DNA from: an uncultured Eubacterium sp.
Lineage (GTDB): Bacteria; Bacillota; Clostridia; Lachnospirales; Lachnospiraceae
NCBI GenBank assembly: GCA_934317205.1
Contig: CAKREL010000074.1
Coordinates: 1-11,268, forward strand
Direction: 5' to 3'
DNA: 11,268 bases
The notes beneath the pieces are model-generated. The model was given only the letters and a program-made list of their open reading frames with translations, searched no databases and had not been told where the DNA came from. A program made the translations under genes and the position numbers. Below, one piece after another: positions 1 to 6,350 of this stretch (position 1 is the first letter of the stretch; each line of letters begins with the position of its first letter).

Positions 1-33
1 GATCACGGTTCCGTTTTTTATCAAAAGTATCAT
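1..33 (-). CDS. pyrC: dihydroorotase-like protein, N-terminal fragment (cut by window edge)
   Basis: Only the first 11 codons are in the window, reading MILLIKNGTVI. This is the usual opening beta-strand of dihydroorotase and related amidohydrolases (hydrophobic stretch, then IKNG and a small-residue/V/I/D run). The ATG at 33 has a good ribosome binding site, AAGGAAGG, 8 bases upstream, and a promoter-like sequence sits between it and the hflX stop, so a real gene start is well supported. Dihydroorotase closes N-carbamoyl-aspartate to dihydroorotate in pyrimidine synthesis. Other amidohydrolases such as hydantoinases and allantoinases start in a similar way, and the metal-binding HxH motif lies outside the window, so the product name is an inference from the first residues. 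Confidence 0.55.
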   Translation of the reverse strand, partial: MILLIKNGTVI

Positions 34-81
34 CCTGACAGCCTTCCTTTCTTACGTTTCATTCTATAAATTGCTAATTTT

Positions 82-110
82 ATTTTATCATTTAGAATAC
101 TTTGCTGCAA
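82..110 (-). promoter_or_regulatory. candidate sigma-A promoter for the pyrC-like gene
   Basis: On the minus strand TTGCAG (105-110) is separated by exactly 17 bases from TAAAAT (82-87), and the -10 is preceded by TGA, giving an extended TGn element. It lies just after the hflX stop codon and about 50 bases before the pyrC-like ATG. I see no clear hairpin terminator after hflX, so this gene could receive both its own transcript and read-through from hflX. Confidence 0.5.
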
Positions 111-117
111 TACATTG

Positions 118-1350
118 TTATAGTTCCGGCGGTACATATGCTTCCACATAAATACCATCCGCCCTGTACTCTTCTTTCAATAGTTCACCGTATTTGCGTA
201 TTTTCTGGATTTCTCCGGCTTTCTCATATGGAAAAGTGTGCTTTAGCAGCACTTTATCTTCCCTGAGCATATCCTCAAAGACTTCTTTCAACATATCAAG
301 TCCCATTCCGGTTTTTGCTGAAATCCGAAGTGTTTTGTCTGCACGGAAATCCTGCAGGATTTCATCTCCTGCAAGTCGGTCACATTTATTAAATACAGTG
401 AGAATCTTTTTATCTGTCACTCCAAGATCCTGCAGCGTCATATAAACCACATGCATCTGCGCATCCCACTGCGGATTAGACGCATCCACTACATGTACAA
501 TAAAATCTGCATATTTTGCTTCTTCCAGTGTACTCTTGAATGCATCTACCAGATGATGCGGCAGCTTACGAATAAATCCAACGGTATCTGTCAGCATCAG
601 ATTCTGATGATTGGATAATTCCAGCATACGGGTAGTTGGATCCAGTGTCGCAAAAAGCTGATCCTCCTCCAGTACACCTGCATTGGTCAGCGTATTTAAT
701 AACGTTGATTTTCCTGCATTGGTATATCCGACAATAGCTGCAACTTTTGTATGGCTTTTCATACGCTGAGTCCGTGTCAGTTCACGGTGTCGCACTACTT
801 CTTTTAATTCACGATTTAACTGTGCCGTTCTATGTCCGATGAGACGCCGGTCAATCTCCAGTTTTTTCTCACCCGGTCCTCTCGTTCCGATTCCACCACC
901 CAGACGAGACATAGATCGTCCAAAACCGGCCAGACGGCTTGCACGGTATTTTAACTGTGCCAGTTCTACCTGGATCTTTCCTTCGCTTGTTCTTGCCCTT
1001 GCCGCAAAAATATCCAGGATCAGCAACGTACGATCCATGACTTTGCTGTCAAGCACCTGCTCCATATTTTTCATCTGGATTGGAGAAAGCTCATCATCAC
1101 AGATAATACCTGTCGCTTCTTTTTCCCAGATCATGTCACGGATTTCTTCTAATTTTCCGGTTCCAACATAAGTCCCCGGATGCATATGCTCCAGTTTCTG
1201 GATTACAGTGCCTACCACTTCCGCTCCTGCTGTAGCTGCAAGTTCCGCAAGTTCCGCAAGGGAAGCTTCTGTATCATCGCTGTCCCGCTCACTGATGCCA
1301 ACCAGGATGACCCGTTCTACCGGCTGTTCATTTTCATATACTGTTCCCAC
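118..1350 (-). CDS. hflX: ribosome-associated GTPase HflX
   Basis: A 410-residue protein with the complete HflX layout. The N-terminal HflX domain spans roughly residues 10-200 and includes the glycine-rich LGGGIGTRGPGE (150-161), a family signature. The G domain follows: G1 GYTNAGKS (208-215), G2 around ATLDPTTR (234-241), G3 DTVGF (255-259), G4 NKCD (321-324) and G5 SAKTG (344-348). HflX proteins bind the 50S subunit, split stalled or hibernating 70S ribosomes and hydrolyse GTP and ATP. The start is GTG at 1350, immediately after the TAA of the upstream TPR lipoprotein gene (TAAGTG, no gap), with AAGGA-type complementarity about 12 bases upstream. This implies co-transcription and probably translational coupling. 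A 9-base tandem duplication near codons 31-37 gives LAELAEL. Length and motifs are normal for the family. Confidence 0.96.
   Translation of the reverse strand: MGTVYENEQPVERVILVGISERDSDDTEASLAELAELAATAGAEVVGTVIQKLEHMHPGTYVGTGKLEEIRDMIWEKEATGIICDDELSPIQMKNMEQVLDSKVMDRTLLILDIFAARARTSEGKIQVELAQLKYRASRLAGFGRSMSRLGGGIGTRGPGEKKLEIDRRLIGHRTAQLNRELKEVVRHRELTRTQRMKSHTKVAAIVGYTNAGKSTLLNTLTNAGVLEEDQLFATLDPTTRMLELSNHQNLMLTDTVGFIRKLPHHLVDAFKSTLEEAKYADFIVHVVDASNPQWDAQMHVVYMTLQDLGVTDKKILTVFNKCDRLAGDEILQDFRADKTLRISAKTGMGLDMLKEVFEDMLREDKVLLKHTFPYEKAGEIQKIRKYGELLKEEYRADGIYVEAYVPPEL
1243..1260. repeat. 9-bp tandem duplication inside hflX
   Basis: TTCCGCAAG occurs twice in a row (1243-1251 and 1252-1260), with a partial third copy TGCAAG just before it. 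In hflX frame it encodes repeated Leu-Ala-Glu units (LAELAELAA). The unit is a multiple of three, so any change in copy number would keep the reading frame. Confidence 0.7.
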
Positions 1351-2379
1351 TTACTGCTCGTTTCCTTCCGTTGTTGTATCATCTATATTTCCTTCGATTA
1401 TATCCCCGCCTGTATACACACGAGTCTGCAAAAATTCATACTCCTTTTGCATATCTGCATCATCAGGATACTCTGCCACATAATCCTTGGCGATCTCCAG
1501 TGCAGACGCAAAATCTCCGCTCTGTTCATACATAGCAACCAGTTCTTTTTGCATTCCTTTTTTCTGTGCATCTGAAGCATTTTCAATGGCAGCACTGTAA
1601 TAAGTGACTGCATCGGCATAATCTCCGGACTCTGCTGCAATCTCACCAAGCTGTTTTAATGCATCAGCATCTTTCGGATGCTTATCCATGTATTTCTGAA
1701 ATGCTGCTTTTGCCTCATCCATCTGGTCATTAGTCGCATACATTTTTCCAAGGCTCAGATATGCGCTGTCTGCCCCTTTTTCTGCTGCCTGCTGATACAT
1801 ATTTGCTGCCTTTTCAGTATCATCCATCAATGCATAGAGATCACCGATCCCCTCATAATCTGCTGCGGAAGAAGGTTTTATCTGTAATCCCTTTTTCAAG
1901 TAACTCTGTGCCTGCTCTTTCTCGCCTGCATTCTGCAGATTTTCACTGATATGAGCATATAATTCTGCCTCAGAATCATTCAGTGACACTGCCTGTGCAT
2001 AATCCTTTAACGCTGCCTCATTTTGTCCGTCTGCCAGCAGCACACATCCTCTGAGATAGTATACTTCCCAATTCTTACCATCATAATCGATCAGATTGTC
2101 ATACGTCTCAAGAGCTGCCTTTGTATCACCGGATTTGTACTGTGCCAATGCTTTATAATAGCAGACATCAAGTTCTTCTGCACGGATTCTTCCCAGCGAC
2201 TGATCCAGTGCTTTCTGAAAACTTCCGACTGCATCCTTATATTTTTCCTCCTGCATCTGCTTGATGCCGAGTTCTTTGTATTCCTGCGCTTTTTTCTCTG
2301 CCTTGCTCGTACATCCACCCAGTAACAAGGACATGCCGAGCAGTCCTGCCAAAAAAAACACCATTATTCTTTTCTTCAT
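1351..2379 (-). CDS. TPR-repeat lipoprotein
   Basis: A secreted, lipid-anchored tetratricopeptide protein of about 342 residues. From the ATG at 2379 it starts MKKR, followed by a hydrophobic segment and a lipobox LGGC with the acceptor cysteine at residue 23. About eight TPR units fill most of the rest, each with the W/Y-L-G-Y-A-F-A-P type spacing (for example YLSLGKMYATNDQMDEAKAAF), and the tail is acidic and Thr/Gly-rich. An ATG four codons earlier (2391) is in frame, but GGAGGA directly abuts it; from 2379 the same site is 12 bases away. Neither spacing is ideal, and I prefer 2379 because the signal peptide then starts at MKKR. TPR lipoproteins usually scaffold envelope protein complexes; the partner here is unknown. 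The stop codon touches the hflX start, so the two genes share a transcript. Confidence 0.9.
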   Translation of the reverse strand: MKKRIMVFFLAGLLGMSLLLGGCTSKAEKKAQEYKELGIKQMQEEKYKDAVGSFQKALDQSLGRIRAEELDVCYYKALAQYKSGDTKAALETYDNLIDYDGKNWEVYYLRGCVLLADGQNEAALKDYAQAVSLNDSEAELYAHISENLQNAGEKEQAQSYLKKGLQIKPSSAADYEGIGDLYALMDDTEKAANMYQQAAEKGADSAYLSLGKMYATNDQMDEAKAAFQKYMDKHPKDADALKQLGEIAAESGDYADAVTYYSAAIENASDAQKKGMQKELVAMYEQSGDFASALEIAKDYVAEYPDDADMQKEYEFLQTRVYTGGDIIEGNIDDTTTEGNEQ

Positions 2380-2470
2380 ATTTATGCTCATTCCTCCATA
2401 TCTTCTCAGAATCGTGCTCCAAAACTCATATATATTCGATTTGGACCCTCAACTGACAGATGTTCACTTC

Positions 2471-2504
2471 TTTATAGTATGCCATGAATAAGAGTTCACT
2501 GCAA
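2471..2504 (-). promoter_or_regulatory. candidate promoter for the TPR lipoprotein–hflX unit
   Basis: On the minus strand two overlapping readings are possible: GTGAAC (2494-2499), 17 bases, then TATAAA (2471-2476); or TTGCAG (2499-2504), 17 bases, then CATACT (2476-2481). Both are imperfect. The position fits a promoter, because it lies after the terminator of the upstream operon and leaves a leader of about 80-90 bases before the lipoprotein start. Nothing else coding is visible between 2380 and 2589. Confidence 0.4.
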
Positions 2505-2530
2505 GAAAATTATCCCTTTCACCCTCCCAC

Positions 2531-2572
2531 AAAAAGGTCTGCCACATGTTTTCAGACATGTGACAGACCTTT
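2531..2572 (-). terminator. intrinsic terminator of the alarmone synthetase–ahcY unit
   Basis: The arms 2533-2548 and 2557-2572 form a 16-bp stem with one G-U pair and an 8-base loop. Read on the minus strand the stem is flanked by AAA before and a TTTTT run after it, the form of a rho-independent terminator. It begins 18 bases past the ahcY stop codon. On the plus strand the T-run is short (TTTAC), so it should work mainly in the minus direction. Confidence 0.93.
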
Positions 2573-2589
2573 ACTAAATCAGGCACGCT

Positions 2590-3840
2590 TTATAGATCAA
2601 TATTGGAAGAATTCAGATATTTCTCCTGCTCCGGAGTCAATGTATCAATCGTTTTTCCAAGAAACCGAAGTTTTCTATTTGCCACTTCCAGATCAACGTT
2701 ACGCGGAACATTGATCAGTTTTTCTGTCAGATTTTTTGCATTTTCTACAAGATATTTTGCACTCAGTGCCTGAATAGCAAAACTCATATCCATGATCTCA
2801 GCCGGATGTCCATCACCTGCAGCCAGATTCACCAGACGACCTTCCGCCAACACATAGATCCATTTATCTTCTGTAATCTGATATCCAACGATATTTTTAC
2901 GCTGATCAATAGTATCCAGTGCGATCTCACGCAGGCGTTTCATATCGATCTCCACATCAAAATGACCAGCATTGCAGAGAATAGCACCGTTTTTCATTAC
3001 TTTGAAATCCTGTTCACGGATAACACCGGCGCATCCGGTTACTGTGATAAAGAAATCACCAATCTTAGCGGCTTCATTCATCGGCATTACGTCAAATCCA
3101 TCCATAACAGCCTCAATAGCTTTGATTGGATCCACCTCTGTAACAATAACTTTCGCTCCAAGGCCTTTTGCCCGCATAGCCACGCCTTTTCCACACCAGC
3201 CGTAACCTGCAACAACCACGTATTTTCCTGCTACGATCAGATTTGTAGTACGGTTAATGCCGTCAAATACAGACTGACCGGTTCCGTAGCGGTTGTCAAA
3301 CAGATGCTTACAATCTGCATTATTTACAAGAACCATTGGGAATTTCAGTTCGTTATTTTTTGCCATGGCGATCAGACGGATGATACCGGTTGTAGTTTCT
3401 TCACATCCACCGATGACATACTGTAGTTTATCCTGCATTTTTGTATGAAGCATATGAACCAGATCACCACCGTCATCGATGATAATATTACAGTTATTCT
3501 CCAAAACACTTGTGATATGCTGATCATATTCTTCCGGTGTGCAGTTGTACCATGCAAATACATTTAATCCATCAGCCACCAGTGCTGCTGCCACGTCATC
3601 CTGCGTGGAAAGCGGGTTACTTCCAGTGATAAACATTTCTGCACCACCGGCTGCCAGCACCTTACAAAGGTATGCTGTTTTTGCTTCCAGATGAATGGAA
3701 AGAGCGATACGGATACCTTCAAACGGTTTTTCTTTGGAAAAATCATCTTCAAGACTGCGAAGTAACGGGCAGTTTTTGCGTACCCAGTCTATTTTATGCG
3801 CTCCGGATGGAGCAAGGTTGATATCTTTGATTGAACTCAT
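2590..3840 (-). CDS. ahcY: adenosylhomocysteinase family protein (short type)
   Basis: A 416-residue NAD-dependent hydrolase that splits S-adenosylhomocysteine to adenosine and homocysteine in the methyl cycle. Visible signatures are GSNPLSTQDD (73-82), IDDGGDL (121-127), EETTTG (147-152), K178 with FDN (181-183), the Rossmann loop GYGWCG (212-217), AGHFDVEID (291-299), GDGHP with H345, and MDMSF (350-354). It departs from the classic bacterial/eukaryotic form in three ways: the segment after H50 reads LEAKTA, placing Glu and Lys where Thr and Gln/Glu usually contact the adenine amino group; the EEYWWC-type motif reads EEYDQH; and the C-terminal KPDHYRY tail is absent. These match the shorter archaeal/Thermotoga-like group, in which hydrolysis of S-inosylhomocysteine is known. 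AGGAGG stands 6 bases before the ATG. The gene follows the alarmone synthetase by 24 bp. Confidence 0.92.
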   Translation of the reverse strand: MSSIKDINLAPSGAHKIDWVRKNCPLLRSLEDDFSKEKPFEGIRIALSIHLEAKTAYLCKVLAAGGAEMFITGSNPLSTQDDVAAALVADGLNVFAWYNCTPEEYDQHITSVLENNCNIIIDDGGDLVHMLHTKMQDKLQYVIGGCEETTTGIIRLIAMAKNNELKFPMVLVNNADCKHLFDNRYGTGQSVFDGINRTTNLIVAGKYVVVAGYGWCGKGVAMRAKGLGAKVIVTEVDPIKAIEAVMDGFDVMPMNEAAKIGDFFITVTGCAGVIREQDFKVMKNGAILCNAGHFDVEIDMKRLREIALDTIDQRKNIVGYQITEDKWIYVLAEGRLVNLAAGDGHPAEIMDMSFAIQALSAKYLVENAKNLTEKLINVPRNVDLEVANRKLRFLGKTIDTLTPEQEKYLNSSNIDL

Positions 3841-3864
3841 TGTTTTCCTCCTGTATATACATTA

Positions 3865-4524
3865 CTAATTTTGTTCTTCTTCTCTCTGCTGACGTTCCTT
3901 TTCAGCAATGATCGCCTCGTTCAGAGAAAGCATTTTTGCATCCAGTTGAGATGTGATCGCAGCACACTCTCTCAGCTCCTGGCTGATATACTGCGGCGCA
4001 TTTCCTTCAAATTTATAGTAAATCTTGTGCTCAAGACTTGCCCAGAAATCCATAGCAATGGTTCTGATCTGAATCTCTACTTTTGTATTTTTGATACCGT
4101 TCGTTGTCTGGATCGGTACTGTGATCAACATATGATAACTACGGTAACCGCTCTCTTTCGGATGCTTCATGTAGTCCTTGATATAAAGGATTGTAAATTC
4201 TCTCTGCTTTCCGATCATATCTGCAAGGCGGTAAATATCAGACGTAAAAGAGCATACGATCCGCACCCCTGCGATATCATTTATATGTTCCACCATGTTT
4301 TCCATGGTATTTTCCAGCCCATGACGACTTAATTTCTTTGCGATGCTGTTCGGCGTTTTAATCCTCGATTTGATATATTCAATTGGGTTATACTGGTGAA
4401 TAAACTGAAATTCGTCATTCATAATATCCAGTTTTGTCCGAACTTCCTTGATCGCTGCATTATATAAAAACATCAGACTTTGCCAGTCATAGACGTTTTC
4501 CACTCTTTCTGACTCTTCTGCCAT
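3865..4524 (-). CDS. small alarmone synthetase, RelP/RelQ-like GTP pyrophosphokinase
   Basis: A 219-residue single-domain RelA/SpoT synthetase that transfers pyrophosphate from ATP to GDP or GTP to make (p)ppGpp. The motifs run in order: SRIKTPNSIAKKL (53-65), INDIAGVRI (81-89) with the predicted Mg-binding Asp83, ESGYRSYH (124-131) for substrate binding, and VEIQIRT (149-155) with the catalytic Glu150, then AMDFWASLEHKIYYK (157-171). There is no HD hydrolase domain and no TGS or ACT domain, and the length matches the small synthetases. A helical, Glu/Gln-rich C-terminus fits the tetramer-forming tail of RelQ. The ATG at 4524 is preferred; an in-frame TTG at 4560 adds 12 residues but lacks a ribosome binding site and falls in a leader hairpin. 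AGGAGG is 13 bases before the ATG, which is unusually far. Whether it is RelP or RelQ cannot be settled here. Confidence 0.92.
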   Translation of the reverse strand: MAEESERVENVYDWQSLMFLYNAAIKEVRTKLDIMNDEFQFIHQYNPIEYIKSRIKTPNSIAKKLSRHGLENTMENMVEHINDIAGVRIVCSFTSDIYRLADMIGKQREFTILYIKDYMKHPKESGYRSYHMLITVPIQTTNGIKNTKVEIQIRTIAMDFWASLEHKIYYKFEGNAPQYISQELRECAAITSQLDAKMLSLNEAIIAEKERQQREEEQN

Positions 4525-4555
4525 ATGTAACCAAAAACCTCCTGAACCACTTTTC

Positions 4556-4578
4556 GCCAATCATGCAAACATGTTGGC
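4556..4578 (-). promoter_or_regulatory. 5'-leader hairpin before the alarmone synthetase
   Basis: GCCAA-CATG-(TTTG)-CATG-A-TTGGC on the minus strand folds into a 9-bp stem with one bulged base and a 4-base loop. It would begin only about six bases after the predicted transcription start and sits just upstream of the ribosome binding site. A protective 5' stem or a translation control element are both possible. No long T-run follows, so it is not a terminator. Confidence 0.45.
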
Positions 4579-4590
4579 TCACTTGCGCTC

Positions 4591-4620
4591 ATTATATCAT
4601 ATAATTGTATATTTTTTGTC
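4591..4620 (-). promoter_or_regulatory. extended -10 promoter for the alarmone synthetase–ahcY unit
   Basis: On the minus strand TATAAT (4591-4596) is perfect and is preceded by TGA, giving TGnTATAAT. The -35 is poor: GACAAA (4615-4620) at 18 bases is the best regular-spacing match, with GTGACA slightly further out. Extended -10 promoters often tolerate a weak -35. The predicted start near 4584 gives a leader of about 60 bases. The 99-138 bp gap from niaR holds this promoter and the hairpin, and no clear terminator for niaR. Confidence 0.65.
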
Positions 4621-4659
4621 ACATTATGCACTTCTTTATACATTTTTAAGGATTGTTGA

Positions 4660-5181
4660 TCATTCTCTCAGGAAGCCTTTTTTGTGCAGTTGTGCTTCTA
4701 TCTCATCCAAAATGTCTTCCGATTCTGCCTCTACGGTGTGAAAATGGCTGTCACCTGTCAGTATTTTCAATGGCTGATCTAAAGTCTCTCCCATTTTCCG
4801 GATAAATTCATCCACATCTCTGCGATTTTTCAGAATCAGATCTGCACTCAGCTGACCATATATATCGTGCTCCACTACTACATCGCAGACATGGCCGCCA
4901 TGGTCTACGATCACATAAAGTTCATCTCTGATCTGTTCATCTGTATGGTGCACCGCAAATGATCTGTGACACAATTTCTGTCCATGCCCCGGGTCAAACA
5001 GCACATAACCTTTGTTTGTACTCAAAATATTCCGATTGGTAGCCCGCAGCAGTGCGATGTCCTGCACGATCACCTGACGGCTCACACCAAACTGTCTGGC
5101 AAGTTCCGCTCCAGATAACGGACGGCTTTCCTGTTTTAAGATTTTCATCAGTTCTTTTCTGCGTGTTGCTCCATCCGTCAT
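4660..5181 (-). CDS. niaR: niacin-responsive transcriptional repressor NiaR
   Basis: A 173-residue regulator with two domains. Residues about 5-60 form a winged helix-turn-helix of the HTH_11 class (ELMKILKQ, then LSGAELARQFGVSRQVIVQDIALLR). Residues about 75-170 form the 3H domain, named for conserved histidines: H79 in VHHTDE, H105 in VEHDIYG, and H146 and H148 in SHFHTVEAES. H79, E87, H146 and H148 are the likely metal ligands. NiaR proteins (YrxA in Bacillus) bind nicotinic acid and repress NAD synthesis and niacin uptake genes. AGGAGG lies 6 bases before the ATG, and only one base separates the upstream stop from the start (TAGGATG), so translation is probably coupled to the 88-residue protein. 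Its usual targets (nadABC, niaX/niaY transporters) are not in the window, so it acts on distant genes. Confidence 0.9.
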   Translation of the reverse strand: MTDGATRRKELMKILKQESRPLSGAELARQFGVSRQVIVQDIALLRATNRNILSTNKGYVLFDPGHGQKLCHRSFAVHHTDEQIRDELYVIVDHGGHVCDVVVEHDIYGQLSADLILKNRRDVDEFIRKMGETLDQPLKILTGDSHFHTVEAESEDILDEIEAQLHKKGFLRE

Positions 5182-5182
5182 C

Positions 5183-5449
5183 CTAATCCTCCTCGATTAC
5201 CTGGATTTCCAGAAAATCAAACTCAATCTGTTCTATAAAACTGTCCTGATAAAAACGTGCCTTTGCATGACGCTTAAATTCCTCAATATTTTTCTCCAGC
5301 CAGATCGGTTTTCCCAGATCAAACTCATAGCATACTTCTTCTAATGCCTGAAATACCTTGTGTGTGCGGGTTTCACTGCTATCATCACAGATTGTCGTAT
5401 CGCGCAGCATACGGTTGTTTTTAAATTCTTTTGCCCATAAACGAAACAT
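5183..5449 (-). CDS. conserved small acidic protein of unknown function (88 aa)
   Basis: I do not recognise a characterised domain. The protein is soluble, with no signal peptide or membrane segment, and has an acidic C-terminus (ends VIEED). It begins MFRLWAKEFKNN, a mixed basic/aromatic stretch, followed by an RTHKVFQALEEVCYEFDLGKP segment and FIEQIEFDFLEIQV, a strand-like end. It resembles from memory an orphan family found in this position in Lachnospiraceae, which I cannot verify here. Gene reality is well supported: it starts 2 bases after the TAA of the methyltransferase gene, has AAGAGG about 7 bases before its ATG, and ends one base before the niaR ATG. The tight packing argues for co-expression with both neighbours. 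A function in RNA modification or niacin control would be guesswork. Confidence 0.85.
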   Translation of the reverse strand: MFRLWAKEFKNNRMLRDTTICDDSSETRTHKVFQALEEVCYEFDLGKPIWLEKNIEEFKRHAKARFYQDSFIEQIEFDFLEIQVIEED

Positions 5450-5451
5450 GC

Positions 5452-6228
5452 TTAACCTCTTCTCTGCCTGTTGGCTTCATACATCAAAATTCCTGCAGCC
5501 ATTGCCGCATTCAGGGATTCTAACTGTCCCCCCATTGGGATTCTGATATAGGAGTCTGCCAGTTTTGTGGTCTCCTCTGTCAGACCATTTCCTTCGTTTC
5601 CAATCAAAAAAGCCGTTCCCTTCGTATAATCCGGCTCATCGTAGCAGACACTTCCCTCCAGATGTGCCGCATAGACATGTACACTCATCTCCTGCAATTG
5701 TCTGATTGTCTCATGCAGATTTTCTGTAATATAAAACGGTATGCGAAAAATACTTCCCATAGTAGAACGGATTGTCTTTGGATTATAGATATCTACCGTA
5801 CACTTGTCCATGATCACACCGGAAATTCCGGCACCTTCTCCGGTTCGAAACATTGTTCCAAGATTTCCGGGATCCTGCACATTTTCTAATATCAGCCAGA
5901 TACCGTCTTTTTTTCTCAGTAAATCTTCCAGACGATTTTCCTTCATTTTCACGAGACAAAGAACACCTTGCGGTGTCTTAGTATCAGATACTGCCGCAAA
6001 TACAGAATCAGACAGCATCTCCCAATCCGTTCCTTCAAAAAGACCGTCATGTGCAGGATCATTTGCAAAAGATTCTGATATATAAACTTTCGCGATCCGC
6101 TCCTTTGGTGTCTCTCGAAACATTCGGATTCCCTCCACTACATACAGCTGCTGCTGTCGCCGTGCCCGGGCATTTTTTATTAGTTTACTTAAAGCTTTCA
6201 CCTGTGCATTTGATGTACTTGTTATCAT
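5452..6228 (-). CDS. TrmH-family RNA 2'-O-ribose methyltransferase
   Basis: A 258-residue SPOUT-fold methyltransferase that moves a methyl group from SAM to a ribose 2'-hydroxyl in rRNA or tRNA. An N-terminal substrate-binding domain (about 1-95, with FVxEG-like YVVEGIRMF at 29-37) precedes the knotted catalytic domain. Motif 1 is NVQDPGNLGTMFRT (116-129) with the conserved catalytic Arg128, motif 2 is IGNEGNGL (209-216), and motif 3 is IPMGGQLESLNAAMA (230-244), all intact. The domain layout resembles RlmB and Bacillus YsgA, but target specificity cannot be read from sequence, so no symbol is given. AAGGA lies 7 bases before the ATG. It is the first gene of a three-gene operon and has its own promoter and a structured leader. 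The SAH it produces is the kind of substrate the downstream ahcY product could recycle. Confidence 0.93.
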   Translation of the reverse strand: MITSTSNAQVKALSKLIKNARARRQQQLYVVEGIRMFRETPKERIAKVYISESFANDPAHDGLFEGTDWEMLSDSVFAAVSDTKTPQGVLCLVKMKENRLEDLLRKKDGIWLILENVQDPGNLGTMFRTGEGAGISGVIMDKCTVDIYNPKTIRSTMGSIFRIPFYITENLHETIRQLQEMSVHVYAAHLEGSVCYDEPDYTKGTAFLIGNEGNGLTEETTKLADSYIRIPMGGQLESLNAAMAAGILMYEANRQRRG

Positions 6229-6257
6229 TTATTTTTCCTTCTAAGATAATTTTATAC

Positions 6258-6308
6258 AAAAATGGGACATTTTACATCTGTCTACCTCTTTTTGATATTC
6301 CCATTTTT
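6258..6308 (-). promoter_or_regulatory. leader inverted repeat with start-stop element before the methyltransferase gene
   Basis: A perfect 10-bp inverted repeat, AAAAATGGGA (6258-6267) and TCCCATTTTT (6299-6308), encloses 31 bases in the methyltransferase 5' leader. On the minus strand the loop contains AGAGG (6285-6289), 7 bases, then ATGTAA (6272-6277): a ribosome binding site and a start codon followed at once by a stop. The stem is AT-rich with a large loop, so it is a poor terminator; attenuation or translational control is an inference. Confidence 0.4.
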
Positions 6309-6321
6309 CTACGCTCTTTCC

Positions 6322-6350
6322 ATTATACTTGCTGTGCGCAAAAAAAGCAA
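6322..6350 (-). promoter_or_regulatory. promoter for the methyltransferase–88 aa–niaR operon
   Basis: On the minus strand TTGCTT (6345-6350) is followed by exactly 17 bases and a perfect TATAAT (6322-6327). The -35 lies within the right arm and T-run of the pfkA terminator, so the two elements share sequence. The predicted leader is about 85 bases before the methyltransferase ATG. Confidence 0.7.

Noticed and set aside
34..117. Terminator after hflX
   Set aside because: The stretch is AT-rich but I found no GC-containing stem followed by a T-run; only short AT pairings are possible.
2806..3426. 206-codon open frame on the plus strand
   Set aside because: It is antisense to well-conserved ahcY motifs, including the NAD-binding loop, and its Cys/His/Thr-rich translation resembles no protein family.
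4525..4560. TTG start adding 12 residues to the alarmone synthetase
   Set aside because: No ribosome binding site precedes it, the codon falls in a hairpin close to the predicted transcript start, and the added residues are low-complexity Gly/Ser that encode the AGGAGG site itself.
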